Shown: piece by piece, positions 8,095 to 17,783 of the stretch
How positions within the stretch are numbered: position 1 is the stretch's first letter
How the letters are laid out: each line of letters starts with the position of its first letter
From: Leptospira venezuelensis
GTDB taxonomy: Bacteria > Spirochaetota > Leptospiria > Leptospirales > Leptospiraceae
Reading direction: 5' to 3'
Assembly: GCF_002150035.1 (NCBI RefSeq)
Contig: NZ_NETS01000010.1
Coordinates: 496,001-560,000, forward strand
DNA length: 64,000 bases
Translations under genes and position numbers: made by a program
Notes under the pieces: generated by a model
What the model saw: only the letters and a program-made list of their open reading frames with translations
Databases searched by the model: none
What the model was told of the DNA's origin: nothing

Positions 8095-8679
8095 ATGGAA
8101 CTGTTTCTCAATTACTCGCTGTATATTATCGTAAGTATCGGATTCTTGATTCCCTTCACTGGATTTGTTGTCGGAGCGGGAGCAATCGTAAATGCTACCG
8201 TTGCTGGATTTGCCGTTAACTTGTTGGCTCAAATCGTAGAAGAGGACAGACTCAAGGCTTATCTCGAAAAGAATAAGTCCACTATGATCGGTCAGGCTTT
8301 ATTAAAAGCTGTCGAGGCAGGTAAGACTAAATTAGCACCCGGTTCAGTTGTTTCTCATGCAGAAGAGCATGGTCATGACGGACATCATCTGATCTCCGTT
8401 CAAACTTACTCTCTTGTATTTGCTGCACTGATAGTTGGAACTGTAATCACTGTATTAGTAGCTCAAGTAGACTTCGGAGCTATGAACACTGTGATCGCTA
8501 TGCTTGTAGCGACCATCAAAGCTTCCTTAGTATTAGCTTATTTCATGCACCTTAAGTATGATAATGTAATGAACAGAGTGATCTTCGGATCTGGCTTCTT
8601 GTTCTTACTTCTTCTTTTTGGATTCTCTGTAGCGGACATCTACACAAGAGCGAAAATTTTCGCAGGCTTCCCTTACTAA
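8095..8679 (+). CDS. cytochrome c oxidase subunit IV family protein
   Basis: 194 residues. The C-terminal 90 residues have three hydrophobic segments with ATIKASLVLAYFMHLKYD, the signature of the bacterial cytochrome oxidase subunit IV family (CyoD/CtaF type). The N-terminal half adds two hydrophobic segments and a charged histidine-rich loop (HAEEHGHDGHH), so the protein is about twice the usual length. The gene is alone: no oxidase subunit I-III genes lie nearby. AGGAAAAGAG precedes the ATG and a terminator follows. Confidence 0.8.
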   Translation: MELFLNYSLYIIVSIGFLIPFTGFVVGAGAIVNATVAGFAVNLLAQIVEEDRLKAYLEKNKSTMIGQALLKAVEAGKTKLAPGSVVSHAEEHGHDGHHLISVQTYSLVFAALIVGTVITVLVAQVDFGAMNTVIAMLVATIKASLVLAYFMHLKYDNVMNRVIFGSGFLFLLLLFGFSVADIYTRAKIFAGFPY

Positions 8680-8711
8680 GAATATAACAATACTTTCGAG
8701 TATTTCAAAAG

Positions 8712-8737
8712 AACCGGCTTTAATGCCGGTTTTTTTG
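8712..8737 (+). terminator. rho-independent terminator after the subunit IV gene
   Basis: AACCGGC and GCCGGTT form a 7-bp stem with a 5-6-nt loop, followed by seven T residues on the plus strand. Confidence 0.9.
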
Positions 8738-8788
8738 TAGCCTGAGGTTTTCCTTTCAGCTTTCGTATCCGAATCGAATAGAGGAAGT

Positions 8789-9190
8789 ATGGCAGCAGGA
8801 TACTCAGGCACACCCTTGGCCAAAAAGTTAGGATTTAAAGAAGGCCAGTTTGCAATCATCATCAATGAGCCGAAAGAATTCAAAGGCTTATTAGAAGAAC
8901 TTCCTCATAATATTACATTTAAAAAGAAGTTAGTGGGAAGTTTCGATTATATTCATTTTTTCTGTAAGAGCAAAGACGAACTTTCGAAAAACTTTTCTAA
9001 GTTCCCGGACTTTCTAGCGGACAAAGGAATGGTTTGGATTTCTTGGCCTAAGATAAGTTCAGGTGTGAAAACCGACTTAAAAGAAGATACAATCCGAGAA
9101 ATAGGCTTGAAGACAGGATTGGTAGACGTTAAAGTCTGCGCAATCGATTCGGTTTGGTCCGGTTTACTTTTCAGAAGAAGAAAAAGTTAA
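8789..9190 (+). CDS. DUF3052-family protein
   Basis: 133 residues and the standard DUF3052 form: GYSGTPLAKKLGFKEGQ at the N-terminus, DKGMVWISWPK in the middle and a final DSVWSGLLFRRRK. The function of the family is not established. It is a paralogue of the tailed protein at 5025-5582 but has only a short basic end. It may form an operon with the lipoprotein gene 28 bp downstream. Confidence 0.85.
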   Translation: MAAGYSGTPLAKKLGFKEGQFAIIINEPKEFKGLLEELPHNITFKKKLVGSFDYIHFFCKSKDELSKNFSKFPDFLADKGMVWISWPKISSGVKTDLKEDTIREIGLKTGLVDVKVCAIDSVWSGLLFRRRKS

Positions 9191-9218
9191 TCCGTATTAA
9201 ATATTTGGAAACTTGAAC

Positions 9219-9857
9219 ATGATCCTATTAAAACGTTACAGCTTAGGTTTCTTATTGCCAGGGATCATTTTATGTTTTGCCTGTATCGAAAAAGTTCCTG
9301 AAATCAAAAAGACAATCGAGATCCCTGAACTAGGTTTAGTGTTAAATTACGAAGGTTGGATCTATGAAGAATATAATCCAAATCGAGATAGCTCCGACCC
9401 CAATCGTTCTAAGAACAAAAAAGAACCCCAAAACGATAAACAAGTAAAGGTAATGTTCTATCTTTTTGAACCCGAGCAAAACAAGGGTTCGGAGATTAGG
9501 ACTAATATCAATTTTGTATCTGAACCTATTCCTGCAAAATATTCCAAAGCGACCTTAGAGGATTACGTAGCGTCCATCAGTGGATTGTATTCGAATATAT
9601 ATAAAGAATATGAAATACTGTCCGTTCCTCAAAAATGCGGCTTCGGAAAAGAAAAATGTATCTTTTTTGAATCCAAGTTCGCTCTTCCAAATACTGCAGA
9701 AAAAAAACAAATCCGGACCTTACAATGGATCTTTTTCAAAGAAGGAAATGTTTATATTTTTACAGGAACAATTCCCGAGTCGGAATATTCTGAGAAGTAT
9801 AAAAAGATCCTAAACACAATCCAGACTCTTACTGAAAAGAAAGAGAACTCGAATTAA
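9219..9857 (+). CDS. hypothetical lipoprotein
   Basis: About 212 residues with a signal peptide ending in GIILCFACIEK, a plausible lipobox. The ATG at 9219 is chosen because GGA lies 8-10 nt upstream; the in-frame TTG at 9213 would be too close. The rest is a mixed alpha/beta domain with two Cys in CGFGKEKC. It resembles PsbP-like or stress lipoproteins only loosely, and no function is assigned. Confidence 0.7.
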   Translation: MILLKRYSLGFLLPGIILCFACIEKVPEIKKTIEIPELGLVLNYEGWIYEEYNPNRDSSDPNRSKNKKEPQNDKQVKVMFYLFEPEQNKGSEIRTNINFVSEPIPAKYSKATLEDYVASISGLYSNIYKEYEILSVPQKCGFGKEKCIFFESKFALPNTAEKKQIRTLQWIFFKEGNVYIFTGTIPESEYSEKYKKILNTIQTLTEKKENSN

Positions 9858-9878
9858 AATTTGAAACAGTTTTAGTAT

Positions 9879-11018
9879 TTATACAGTAGTTCTTTCCTTC
9901 GTTATATCCTCGTATTCAACAAGGAGCTTATAGATCATCACTGCTTCCTTCCAAATATGGATCTTTCCTTCTCGATTCAAATTTCTGACATATTCATTGA
10001 CTTCCGGAAGCCTGGATCTGAAAAAATAGAATAATTTTTTATCCTCAATCGCAATATGACTTACTAACCAATCTTTTAGATCTTGGATCAATATAGCCAA
10101 GGACTCTAATTCCTCTTTTTCACTTCTTTCTATCATTTCGCTAATGAGTATATTAAAGTTCTCATGTTGCTTTTGATGATTCCTTTCTCCGATATAGCGA
10201 AAATTATGCATGATCGCTTCTTCCGTACTAAAATGTTCTCTAATATATTCTATTGTTTCTTGGATAGCTTTCTTAAGTTCTAAACTCAAATCCTTGCTAC
10301 CAATTTCCTGCTTTAACTTCTGTTTATACAATTTATCCGTCTTAACCAAAAGTTGTAAAAGCCATAAATGTTGGATATCCACAATAGCAATCCCAGTTTT
10401 AAGCCTATAACGATACCAAAGATCTGAGATCAGTTTTAAGTTATCTTCACCTATAACATTAAATTCTTTAGATACAGTTTGTTTAGAGGAATACACTACT
10501 GCAGCATAGAGATCTTCGATTTCCTTTGCATGAGGAGAAGATCTCAATCTTTCATTCAGTAAGGAGGAAATTTCCTGAGTGATATTAATATCTGCGAGAT
10601 CAACGTATTGCCGGTCTTCGCTAAGAATATGCCTGAATAACCACTTTTTCAGATTTTTTAATAATTCCAGAACCGCATGTTCGAAATTTCCTTCAAAATT
10701 CTTTCTAACGCGGTTCTTCAAAGCGGTTAGAAACCGCATATGTTGTAATCTATGCTGCCCTAGTTTCGTATAACCGATACTCTCCAAAAGTTTTTCTTCC
10801 AAAGCAAAATGTTCGGCTGCATAATCTAATGTTTTAGAAAGTGCATTTGTAAACGTGGTTTCTAATTCAGATCTGGTTCCCGACTCGAGTTTATCTTCTA
10901 AATCAGCAAGAATTCCGATCAACCAAAGATGTTGTTTATCTATTTCAGGAATTCCTAAAGAAAGATCGAATGTCTTCCAAATGCCTCTGATTTTTTCTAT
11001 AACCCTTTCGTCATACAT
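9879..11018 (-). CDS. double-domain bacteriohemerythrin
   Basis: 379 residues with two tandem hemerythrin domains (about 12-130 and 205-330). Each domain has the full set of di-iron ligands: H in DKQHLWL, HFALEE, HRLQH and HILSED in the first; H in DIQHLWL, HFSTEE, HQKQH and HIAIED in the second. Such domains bind O2 reversibly or sense oxygen, NO or iron. No methyl-accepting or signalling domain is attached, so storage, delivery or scavenging of O2 is the likeliest role. It appears to be monocistronic. Confidence 0.9.
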   Translation of the reverse strand: MYDERVIEKIRGIWKTFDLSLGIPEIDKQHLWLIGILADLEDKLESGTRSELETTFTNALSKTLDYAAEHFALEEKLLESIGYTKLGQHRLQHMRFLTALKNRVRKNFEGNFEHAVLELLKNLKKWLFRHILSEDRQYVDLADINITQEISSLLNERLRSSPHAKEIEDLYAAVVYSSKQTVSKEFNVIGEDNLKLISDLWYRYRLKTGIAIVDIQHLWLLQLLVKTDKLYKQKLKQEIGSKDLSLELKKAIQETIEYIREHFSTEEAIMHNFRYIGERNHQKQHENFNILISEMIERSEKEELESLAILIQDLKDWLVSHIAIEDKKLFYFFRSRLPEVNEYVRNLNREGKIHIWKEAVMIYKLLVEYEDITKERTTV

Positions 11019-11151
11019 GAGATCATCCTTATAACTGTTTTACGAAAAACTGTTACAAGGATTCGTGAGTGAGGTTCGGGACGAATCAGAAATCGAACTA
11101 AAGGAATTGATTTATATCAAATGCAAAGAGGAGAGGTAGTAAAAAAGTAAA

Positions 11152-11709
11152 TCAGAAACCGTATCTTTTAATGATAGATTTTGCTTCTTCTACAAAAGAA
11201 CTTTCTTCTTCCTTTGTAAAAGGTTTGAATACATTCTCTTTGAATCTTTTCGCTAATTGTATGTATTCCAAACAACCCGCGATACTCATCTCAGGTTTTG
11301 CTTTTTTTTCGTAGATCACAATGTCACCATTCTTAGGGAGGACCATAGCTCTAGGAGGAATTTTTTTACCACCTCTGATCATACAACCGGCGAGTATCAT
11401 CGCACCGTCTCCAATCACTGCTTCATCCAAAATGATGGCCCCTATTCCGATCAAACATCCCTTACCGATCTTACAACCGTGAAGCATTGTATTATGACCT
11501 ACTAATGTATAATCATCTATAAATAAGCTACCGGTAGAATCAGTATGAAGTGTGCTATTATCCTGGATATTAACCCCTTCTCCCAATTTGATCTCATTTA
11601 GATCTGCACGAACAACAGCACCAGGCCAGAGAGAAGAGAGAGGTCCCATCTCCAGCATACCAAACGCAGTCGCAGCTGGATGGATAAATGCAGTTTCGTG
11701 GATCTTCAT
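11152..11709 (-). CDS. gamma-carbonic-anhydrase-family hexapeptide protein
   Basis: 185 residues of left-handed beta-helix hexapeptide repeats (for example GEGVNIQDNSTLH, VGHNTMLHGCKIG, LIGIGAIILDEAVIGDGA) followed by a C-terminal helix. Three histidines in STLHTD and GHNTMLHG match the zinc site of the gamma-carbonic anhydrase / PaaY / YrdA family. Activity in this branch varies, so carbonic anhydrase function is not certain. It lies 3 bp after pheT on the same strand and is probably cotranscribed with it. Confidence 0.85.
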   Translation of the reverse strand: MKIHETAFIHPAATAFGMLEMGPLSSLWPGAVVRADLNEIKLGEGVNIQDNSTLHTDSTGSLFIDDYTLVGHNTMLHGCKIGKGCLIGIGAIILDEAVIGDGAMILAGCMIRGGKKIPPRAMVLPKNGDIVIYEKKAKPEMSIAGCLEYIQLAKRFKENVFKPFTKEEESSFVEEAKSIIKRYGF

Positions 11710-11712
11710 AAT

Positions 11713-14118
11713 CTAACGAAGAGGATAACCTGAAGAATTTGCGATCTGTATCAAACGATCCGTGATCTCTTTGATCCTATCTTGAGTTAAGTTCTTATCC
11801 TGGCTTAAAAGTTTGAATCTATAAGAAACAGACTTTTTGTTTTCCGGAAGATTACCGCCGGTAAACACAACGGTAACTTTTACATCCTGCAATTCAGGGA
11901 ATTTTTCTTTTAATGCAGCATCGCTGAACTTTGAAGAAGATTCATTCAAATCCATCACTAAAGAAAGATCGATCTCTGTCTGAGGAAAATGAGAAGGAGG
12001 AACAAAATAATTCTTATTACGTTCTTGGGTCCAAACTTCTAACAAAGAAGCAAATTCGAATCTACCTAAGATGACTCTCTTTTTAATATCCGCAGAATCC
12101 AAAGCAGCAGGATGAGCGTATCCCAACTCTCCAACTTTTTTGCCGGAAACGAATAAGGAAAGAGAAGCCTTGGGGTGGAAATATCCTTTTTCTTCTATCT
12201 TCCATTCGATCTCTCTTAGGTTTAAATGCCTTAATACTTTTTCGACACCCGTCCTGACTTCCAGGAAATCGGATTCTAAAACATTTAGATCCTTCTCATT
12301 AGATTTCCTGCCGAAAGATACTGCCCAAACAAACCATTTGGATTCATTAAAAGGTTCTTCTGCTTTTTTATATGTTCGACCAAATTCGAAAATTTTCAAT
12401 TTCTCGAATCGATCTCCATTGAGTCTGATATTTTTCAAAAGAGAAGGATATAAGGAAGTCCTTAGATATGCCTGCTCATCCGGCATTGCATTTAAGATCT
12501 TAATAGAATCTTTCACTTCTTCTTCGAAAGAATTATCCTTAAAGGAAGCATAAGAATAATTGAATACTTCGTTATATCCTAGGTTCTGCGAGAAGGTCCT
12601 TTTTAGATGTTTTTCCAGCTCACGAGAGAAATTACGATTAGGAGGTTTTACATCTGAGGCCAAAGGACGAACGGGAATAGATGCATATCCTAAAGTACGG
12701 CCTATCTCTTCTACTATATCTTCTGGAATGGTGATATCGTAATTATGCCTGTATTTAGGAACCAGAACCTTTACAGTATCTCCTTTCCATTCTGTGGAAA
12801 AAGAAAGTTGCTTAAGGATTTTATCAGATATAGTTTGATCGATCTCTGTGCCTAATTTTCTGTTCAAGAAACCAAGGCTGACCTCTATCTCTACTTTTTT
12901 ATCAGCGGTATGAATGTATCCTGCAGGCAAGCTCGCCTTTAAATCAGGACATCCATTTTCTTTTAAAAGATTTAATGCTCTTTTGATAATAGGAAGAGTA
13001 GTTGTCGCTTCGAGACCTTTTTCGTATCGAACAGAAGATTCGGAACGAATTCCCGTTTTACGAATAGATTTACGAACAAATTCTCTTGGAAAAACTGCAG
13101 ATTCTAAAATTACTTTTTTGGAATTTGAATCCACTGCAGTATCCGCTCCGCCCATCACACCTGCAATCGCCACACCTTTTTTAGAGTTACGAATGATCAA
13201 TATTTCAGGATCGAGTTTAGGAGCAGTCTCGTCTAAAAGAGGAAAACTTTCGTCCTTCTTCGCATAATCTACCTCTAATTCAATCCCACCTTGAGCGGAT
13301 AATTTATCAGAATCAAAGAAGTGAGTAGGCTGCCCCGCTTCTAATAATAAGTAATTGGAAACATCGACAACATTATTGATCACTCTCACTCCGCATTTTT
13401 TTAAACGAGAACGAACAGTTTTGTTAGAAGGTTTGATCTGAACTCCTTCAATCGAAGAAGAATAATAAGAATGCGCGTATTCTGTTTCTTTTACCTTTGG
13501 AGATATTACATCTTTGGAAAATTCCCAGTTCGTTTCGAAAGGATTCAACTTGATCGGTAGATTTAGTTGGGCGGCAAGTTCTCTTGCGAATCCGAAATGG
13601 CTCCATAGATCCGGGCGATGTGTAATTGATTTATTATCAATATCTAAAATAGTATCTCTGAATCCGAAATACTCTCTTAAGTTCTGACCAGGTTTTGCTT
13701 CCGGATCATCCAGAATCATAACACCTACATCCTCTTCTGAAAGACCTAACTCTTTTTCAGAACAAAGCATACCGGAACTTTTTACTCCACGAAGTTCTGA
13801 CTCTAGGATTTTTTTATCTCCTAACTCTGCCCCTGGAACAGCTAATGGGACCAAGTCTCCTACTTTTAAATTAGGAGCACCCGATACGATCTGGATCTTA
13901 TTTTTTCCGTCAGAAACCTGAGCGACTTGGAGTTTGTCTGCCTGAGGATGTTTTTCTAAGGATTCAATCTTAACTAAAACGACCTTCTCTAAGTGAGAAA
14001 AATAATCCTCTACCCCATCCACTTCACATATGGAAGCTGCAATTTTTTTTAGGACATCCTCGAGGGACACATCCTTGATAGGGGTAAAATCGTTAATCCA
14101 ATCCAGGGATAATTTCAC
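11713..14118 (-). CDS. pheT: phenylalanine--tRNA ligase beta subunit
   Basis: 801 residues, the normal length for PheT. Domain order is visible: an N-terminal helix, the tRNA-binding OB domain (about 42-150, with HPQADKLQVAQV), B3/B4 editing domain (about 215-370), B5 domain (about 400-470, with DITIPEDIVEEIGR), the catalytic-like core, and a C-terminal anticodon-binding FDX-ACB domain ending in RLIQIANSSGYPLR. With PheS it charges tRNA-Phe and edits Tyr. The pheS gene is not in the window, so the two subunits are unlinked here. The start ATG fits the usual MKLSLDWINDF. Confidence 0.97.
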   Translation of the reverse strand: MKLSLDWINDFTPIKDVSLEDVLKKIAASICEVDGVEDYFSHLEKVVLVKIESLEKHPQADKLQVAQVSDGKNKIQIVSGAPNLKVGDLVPLAVPGAELGDKKILESELRGVKSSGMLCSEKELGLSEEDVGVMILDDPEAKPGQNLREYFGFRDTILDIDNKSITHRPDLWSHFGFARELAAQLNLPIKLNPFETNWEFSKDVISPKVKETEYAHSYYSSSIEGVQIKPSNKTVRSRLKKCGVRVINNVVDVSNYLLLEAGQPTHFFDSDKLSAQGGIELEVDYAKKDESFPLLDETAPKLDPEILIIRNSKKGVAIAGVMGGADTAVDSNSKKVILESAVFPREFVRKSIRKTGIRSESSVRYEKGLEATTTLPIIKRALNLLKENGCPDLKASLPAGYIHTADKKVEIEVSLGFLNRKLGTEIDQTISDKILKQLSFSTEWKGDTVKVLVPKYRHNYDITIPEDIVEEIGRTLGYASIPVRPLASDVKPPNRNFSRELEKHLKRTFSQNLGYNEVFNYSYASFKDNSFEEEVKDSIKILNAMPDEQAYLRTSLYPSLLKNIRLNGDRFEKLKIFEFGRTYKKAEEPFNESKWFVWAVSFGRKSNEKDLNVLESDFLEVRTGVEKVLRHLNLREIEWKIEEKGYFHPKASLSLFVSGKKVGELGYAHPAALDSADIKKRVILGRFEFASLLEVWTQERNKNYFVPPSHFPQTEIDLSLVMDLNESSSKFSDAALKEKFPELQDVKVTVVFTGGNLPENKKSVSYRFKLLSQDKNLTQDRIKEITDRLIQIANSSGYPLR

Positions 14119-14199
14119 GTAAACTGTCTCCTAAGGCCGAATATCTGGCGGAGTAGTTTAACAAAAGCGGATAGAGGGGGCTAGTGTCCAGCAGTAAAA

Positions 14200-14240
14200 A
14201 CAGAGATCTAAAAGGTTTGAGTAGGCCCTTTATTTAGATC
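14200..14240 (-). terminator. probable terminator of the queE-helicase operon
   Basis: GATCTAAA (14205-14212) pairs with TTTAGATC (14233-14240), which overlaps the helicase stop. On the minus strand the stem is followed by TCTG and five T residues. Confidence 0.5.
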
Positions 14241-17103
14241 AGACTGAACTGGGAAGATAGGCTTGGAAAAGTTCGAAACGATGGTGGATCTCTTTTCCCA
14301 CTTTTACCTTTCTCAATTCTACTTCGAAATCCTCTTTTACTTTATGGATCTCGTTTTTAGTTCGATTCATTGCGGATTTTTTTTCGGGTCTTCCTTCCCA
14401 TTTGAAAGCAGCCTCTTGTCTCATTAGTTTTTCTTCTAACTGACGGAGTGTATTTTGGTTGCTGTTTCGGATCTTATACTCTTCTTTTTGGAATAGATCT
14501 TTGGTTTGTTCGTATAATTCTTTTTTTCGATCTTCTAATGCAAGTTCCAAGGTCTCACATGCGATTACAAAATATTTTTCGGTATCATCAGGTAGGTCAG
14601 TTTCAGTAGATCTGAATCTATTCTCTCTAACTGTATCAGGAAGATTTTCTAACACCTTGGAGCTTCCACTTCGTCGGTTCACTTCCACTACGAACAATTC
14701 TTTTCTATCTAAGGAAAATTTGAACTCTACGATAAATACGAAATATATGAAGTTACCAGAAGCTCTATAAAATCCTACTTTCCAACCGGACCTATCTTTC
14801 AAAAAGGATTGGACTGCTTCCTCTATCAAAGGATGACCGAATGCCAAAAATTCCAATCCATCATCTGCTAGTGCGAGTTCCGAATTGAATGTTGCCTTCT
14901 TACCTTTGTAATTTACTCCATCCAATTCATAGACTTGAGGTTTTAAGGTCTTAAGTTTGAAGTTCAGTCTATCAGAATACTTCTTTGCATATCGAACAAA
15001 GAAAGTTTCTAAGTGTTGGTTCGTAAAAGATCTTTCTTGTAGAGTGGTCTTATAATAATCTTCCAGATTGAAATCCAATAATTTAGGGGTGACCAATGAG
15101 CCCAGTTTTTCGAAACCTTTTTTGGCAATCTTGATCCTTTGATCGATTTCCTCTTCTACTTCTTTTAACTTTTTATTTCCAGTAACGAATCTCATGAAGC
15201 TGGAATGAAAATCCAACTCGTCTTCGATCGCCCCAAGTAACTCGTCTGAGCCTCCGATAGACTCTTCAAAAAGTTTGATCTTATTGGATAGGACTTCTAA
15301 AATTCTCTCTGCAACTGTGTCCTTGGAAGCAAAGTTAAAAATAAATACATTATCCTTTTGGCCGAATCTATGGATCCTTCCAATCCTTTGTTCAATCTTC
15401 AAAGGACTCCAAGGTAAATCATAATTGAATAGTACGTTTGCAAATTGAAGGTTACGCCCTTCTCCGCCTGCTTCCGTGCAGATCAAGATCTCAGAGGTTT
15501 TTCTAAATTCGGAAATTGCTTCTTCCTTTGCATCCGCGCTTAAAGATCCGTGAAATAATGTGACCTTATATTCTGACAAAGTAGAAGCCAAGAAGTCCTG
15601 AGTACTTCTGAACTGAGTGAATATTATAAATTTTGGATGCCCTTCTTTCTTGAGCTTTGCAATCGTCTCTTTTAATTTCTGACTTTTGCGGTCTTCTTTG
15701 ATCTTCTTTCCTAAAAGGATCAGCCTGTTTAAAGATAATAATTCTCTTCTAAGATTTGCAAGATCAGAAGGAGCAGATTCATCCAGATCGGAAACGAAGT
15801 CTTCGACTCCTTCCGTTTCGTCCAAATCCCATTCTTCTAATTTATTGCCGACTGCCTGTAAACGATGGAGTCTATTTTCCAACATAAACTTACGTTTGGA
15901 TAATGCAGAAAGAAGTGCAAATACAGAAGAATCTAATAATTTCTGGAATACGATCATCACAAATCCGATCGCCCTGTTTTGGGTTCTCATCGCGAGATTA
16001 TATTCTCTACGAACATATTCCGTTGTCTCGTTGTAGAATTGTCTTTCTACATCGGATAATTCTATTTTAACTGTTTTGGCAAATCTTTTGGTGAATCCAC
16101 CTACTTCTACTTTTCTACGCCGTAAAAGTACTTTGGAGATTTTCTCTTTTAAGCCACTCTTATTTCCAAGTACATAATCGTTTATAAAAGTATGATAAGG
16201 CCCGAGCAAATTCGGATCTACTAGGTGAACCAAATAATACAGCTCTTCTAATTTTCCTCTAAAAGGTGTTGCGGTAAGAAGAAGCAAACATTCACATTTT
16301 TTAGCGATCTTCTCTGCAAATAAATAGGCTCGAGTGACTTTATGATAATCCCTTCTTAAACGATGTGCCTCGTCAAAAACTACAATATCCCATTTTGTTT
16401 TTAGGATCTCTTCTGCATATTTAGGGTTTTTGATAAAGTCTACAGAAGTGATTACATGTTTGAAATTTTTCCAGTTTTTCTCACCGCTCGCTAAGAAGTT
16501 CCTACGTTTAACAATCTCAAAGTCTTCGTTAAATTTATTCTTTAATTCCTGTTTCCATTGCACAAGTAGCGGAGAAGGAGCCACGACCAAAACCTTTTTA
16601 TAGCCTCTTCGAAAGATAAGTTCTTTCATGACCAAGGCAGCTTCTATCGTTTTACCTAATCCCACCTCATCGGCCAAAATGAATCTAGGTCGAAGAGAAT
16701 TCACAACCACGAAGGTGGATTCTATCTGGTGAGGAAGAAGTCTAGTCCTTGAATTGGATAATGCAGAAAGTTTGTCGTAGGCATGAGTAAGTTTTAACTC
16801 GAATGCTTGTAAGCTTAGATCGAGCAATTCTGGATCAGCAAAAGATTCGGTGAATGCGGTTGGATAAGATCCTATAATTTTCAGTCTGTTCGAATTTTCA
16901 GAAACGGTCTTTCTGGTATCGGAAGATGGAAAATAGATCTGGAATTTTCCAGAGTCGGAACTTTCTATCCTTCCAATTCCTAATTCAGGTTCATCCTTGA
17001 GATAACAGGAATCCCCTCTGAACCCGCTGGAGGAATCGGATTCGAAATCTAGACTGAGCTGCAAAGTAGAGTCCAAGATCAAACTCCCCTTTTTTCTCCC
17101 CAA
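14239..17103 (-). CDS. RapA-like SNF2-family ATPase/helicase
   Basis: 954 residues. The N-terminal 80 residues resemble the Tudor-like domain of RapA (DEPELGIGRIESSD). The SNF2 motor follows: DEVGLGKT at 145-152, DEAH at 245-248, LLTATPFRG, then the second lobe with FTQFRS, GGEGRNLQFANVLFNYD and QRIGRIHRFGQ. RapA recycles stalled RNA polymerase; other family members translocate on duplex DNA. The C-terminus is long and coiled-coil-rich. The start overlaps queE by 25 bp. A RapA-type role is likeliest, but the C-terminal part is not clearly RapA. Confidence 0.85.
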   Translation of the reverse strand: MGRKKGSLILDSTLQLSLDFESDSSSGFRGDSCYLKDEPELGIGRIESSDSGKFQIYFPSSDTRKTVSENSNRLKIIGSYPTAFTESFADPELLDLSLQAFELKLTHAYDKLSALSNSRTRLLPHQIESTFVVVNSLRPRFILADEVGLGKTIEAALVMKELIFRRGYKKVLVVAPSPLLVQWKQELKNKFNEDFEIVKRRNFLASGEKNWKNFKHVITSVDFIKNPKYAEEILKTKWDIVVFDEAHRLRRDYHKVTRAYLFAEKIAKKCECLLLLTATPFRGKLEELYYLVHLVDPNLLGPYHTFINDYVLGNKSGLKEKISKVLLRRRKVEVGGFTKRFAKTVKIELSDVERQFYNETTEYVRREYNLAMRTQNRAIGFVMIVFQKLLDSSVFALLSALSKRKFMLENRLHRLQAVGNKLEEWDLDETEGVEDFVSDLDESAPSDLANLRRELLSLNRLILLGKKIKEDRKSQKLKETIAKLKKEGHPKFIIFTQFRSTQDFLASTLSEYKVTLFHGSLSADAKEEAISEFRKTSEILICTEAGGEGRNLQFANVLFNYDLPWSPLKIEQRIGRIHRFGQKDNVFIFNFASKDTVAERILEVLSNKIKLFEESIGGSDELLGAIEDELDFHSSFMRFVTGNKKLKEVEEEIDQRIKIAKKGFEKLGSLVTPKLLDFNLEDYYKTTLQERSFTNQHLETFFVRYAKKYSDRLNFKLKTLKPQVYELDGVNYKGKKATFNSELALADDGLEFLAFGHPLIEEAVQSFLKDRSGWKVGFYRASGNFIYFVFIVEFKFSLDRKELFVVEVNRRSGSSKVLENLPDTVRENRFRSTETDLPDDTEKYFVIACETLELALEDRKKELYEQTKDLFQKEEYKIRNSNQNTLRQLEEKLMRQEAAFKWEGRPEKKSAMNRTKNEIHKVKEDFEVELRKVKVGKEIHHRFELFQAYLPSSV

Positions 17104-17783
17104 ATATATTTATGGGTCTGCAAAGAAAGACGCAGATCCGTTCTATTATTTTCTTTAATCCAATCTACAAGGATTTCGGGAGCAAGCTCTCCGAATACAG
17201 GAGAAGCCAGAAGATTTCCCTTTAATTTAAAACCGTCTATCACTTCCAAAGTTCTATCAAAATCCTTTCTATCTCTAATTACGAATTTGATCTCATCCAA
17301 ATTATCGTTTCTGTCCCGGACAAATTCTAAATTCTCCGTGATCATTTTGTCTTCCATTCCGGAACCGGGGAGTTTGTAATCCAGGGTAAAAACCATATTT
17401 TCCAAATTGGAGATCGGCTCCGCCCCATTTGTTTCCACCCTCACCCTAGTATACATCCCCGAAACTTGTCTGGACTGTTTCAATTTTTCCGCCAATGTTT
17501 GGCTGAAAATCCTATTCGAATTTTCTAATGGTTCTCCGCCCGTCAGAAGTATTTGTGTTGGAGAAGAAGAAATGGATCCTATCTCTGAGATCACATCTTC
17601 TAACTCCATTTGTTTCCCCGCATTCGGAGAAAGAGCGTACGGAGTGTCGCACCAAAGTTTGCGATTTCCATCCATTCCGCATCTGAGAGAACATCCCGCG
17701 AACCGGACAAAAATCGTAGGCAAACCTGTTGAAATTCCTTCTCCAGAAACAGAGAGATAAATTTCATGAACGACGGATTTCAT
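17079..17783 (-). CDS. queE: 7-carboxy-7-deazaguanine synthase (QueE), variant cysteine spacing
   Basis: About 234 residues from the ATG at 17783; a TTG at 17810 is the alternative. QueE is a radical-SAM enzyme that contracts 6-carboxytetrahydropterin to 7-carboxy-7-deazaguanine in queuosine synthesis. Support comes from the N-terminus EIYLSVSGEGISTGLPTIFV, the cysteines C31, C35 and C45, LLTGGEP for SAM binding, and the later FTLDYKLPGSG and DEIKFVIRD. The third cluster Cys comes nine residues after the second instead of two, with GMDGNRKLW between them. The 3' end overlaps the helicase gene by 25 bp. Confidence 0.85.
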   Translation of the reverse strand: MKSVVHEIYLSVSGEGISTGLPTIFVRFAGCSLRCGMDGNRKLWCDTPYALSPNAGKQMELEDVISEIGSISSSPTQILLTGGEPLENSNRIFSQTLAEKLKQSRQVSGMYTRVRVETNGAEPISNLENMVFTLDYKLPGSGMEDKMITENLEFVRDRNDNLDEIKFVIRDRKDFDRTLEVIDGFKLKGNLLASPVFGELAPEILVDWIKENNRTDLRLSLQTHKYIWGEKRGV

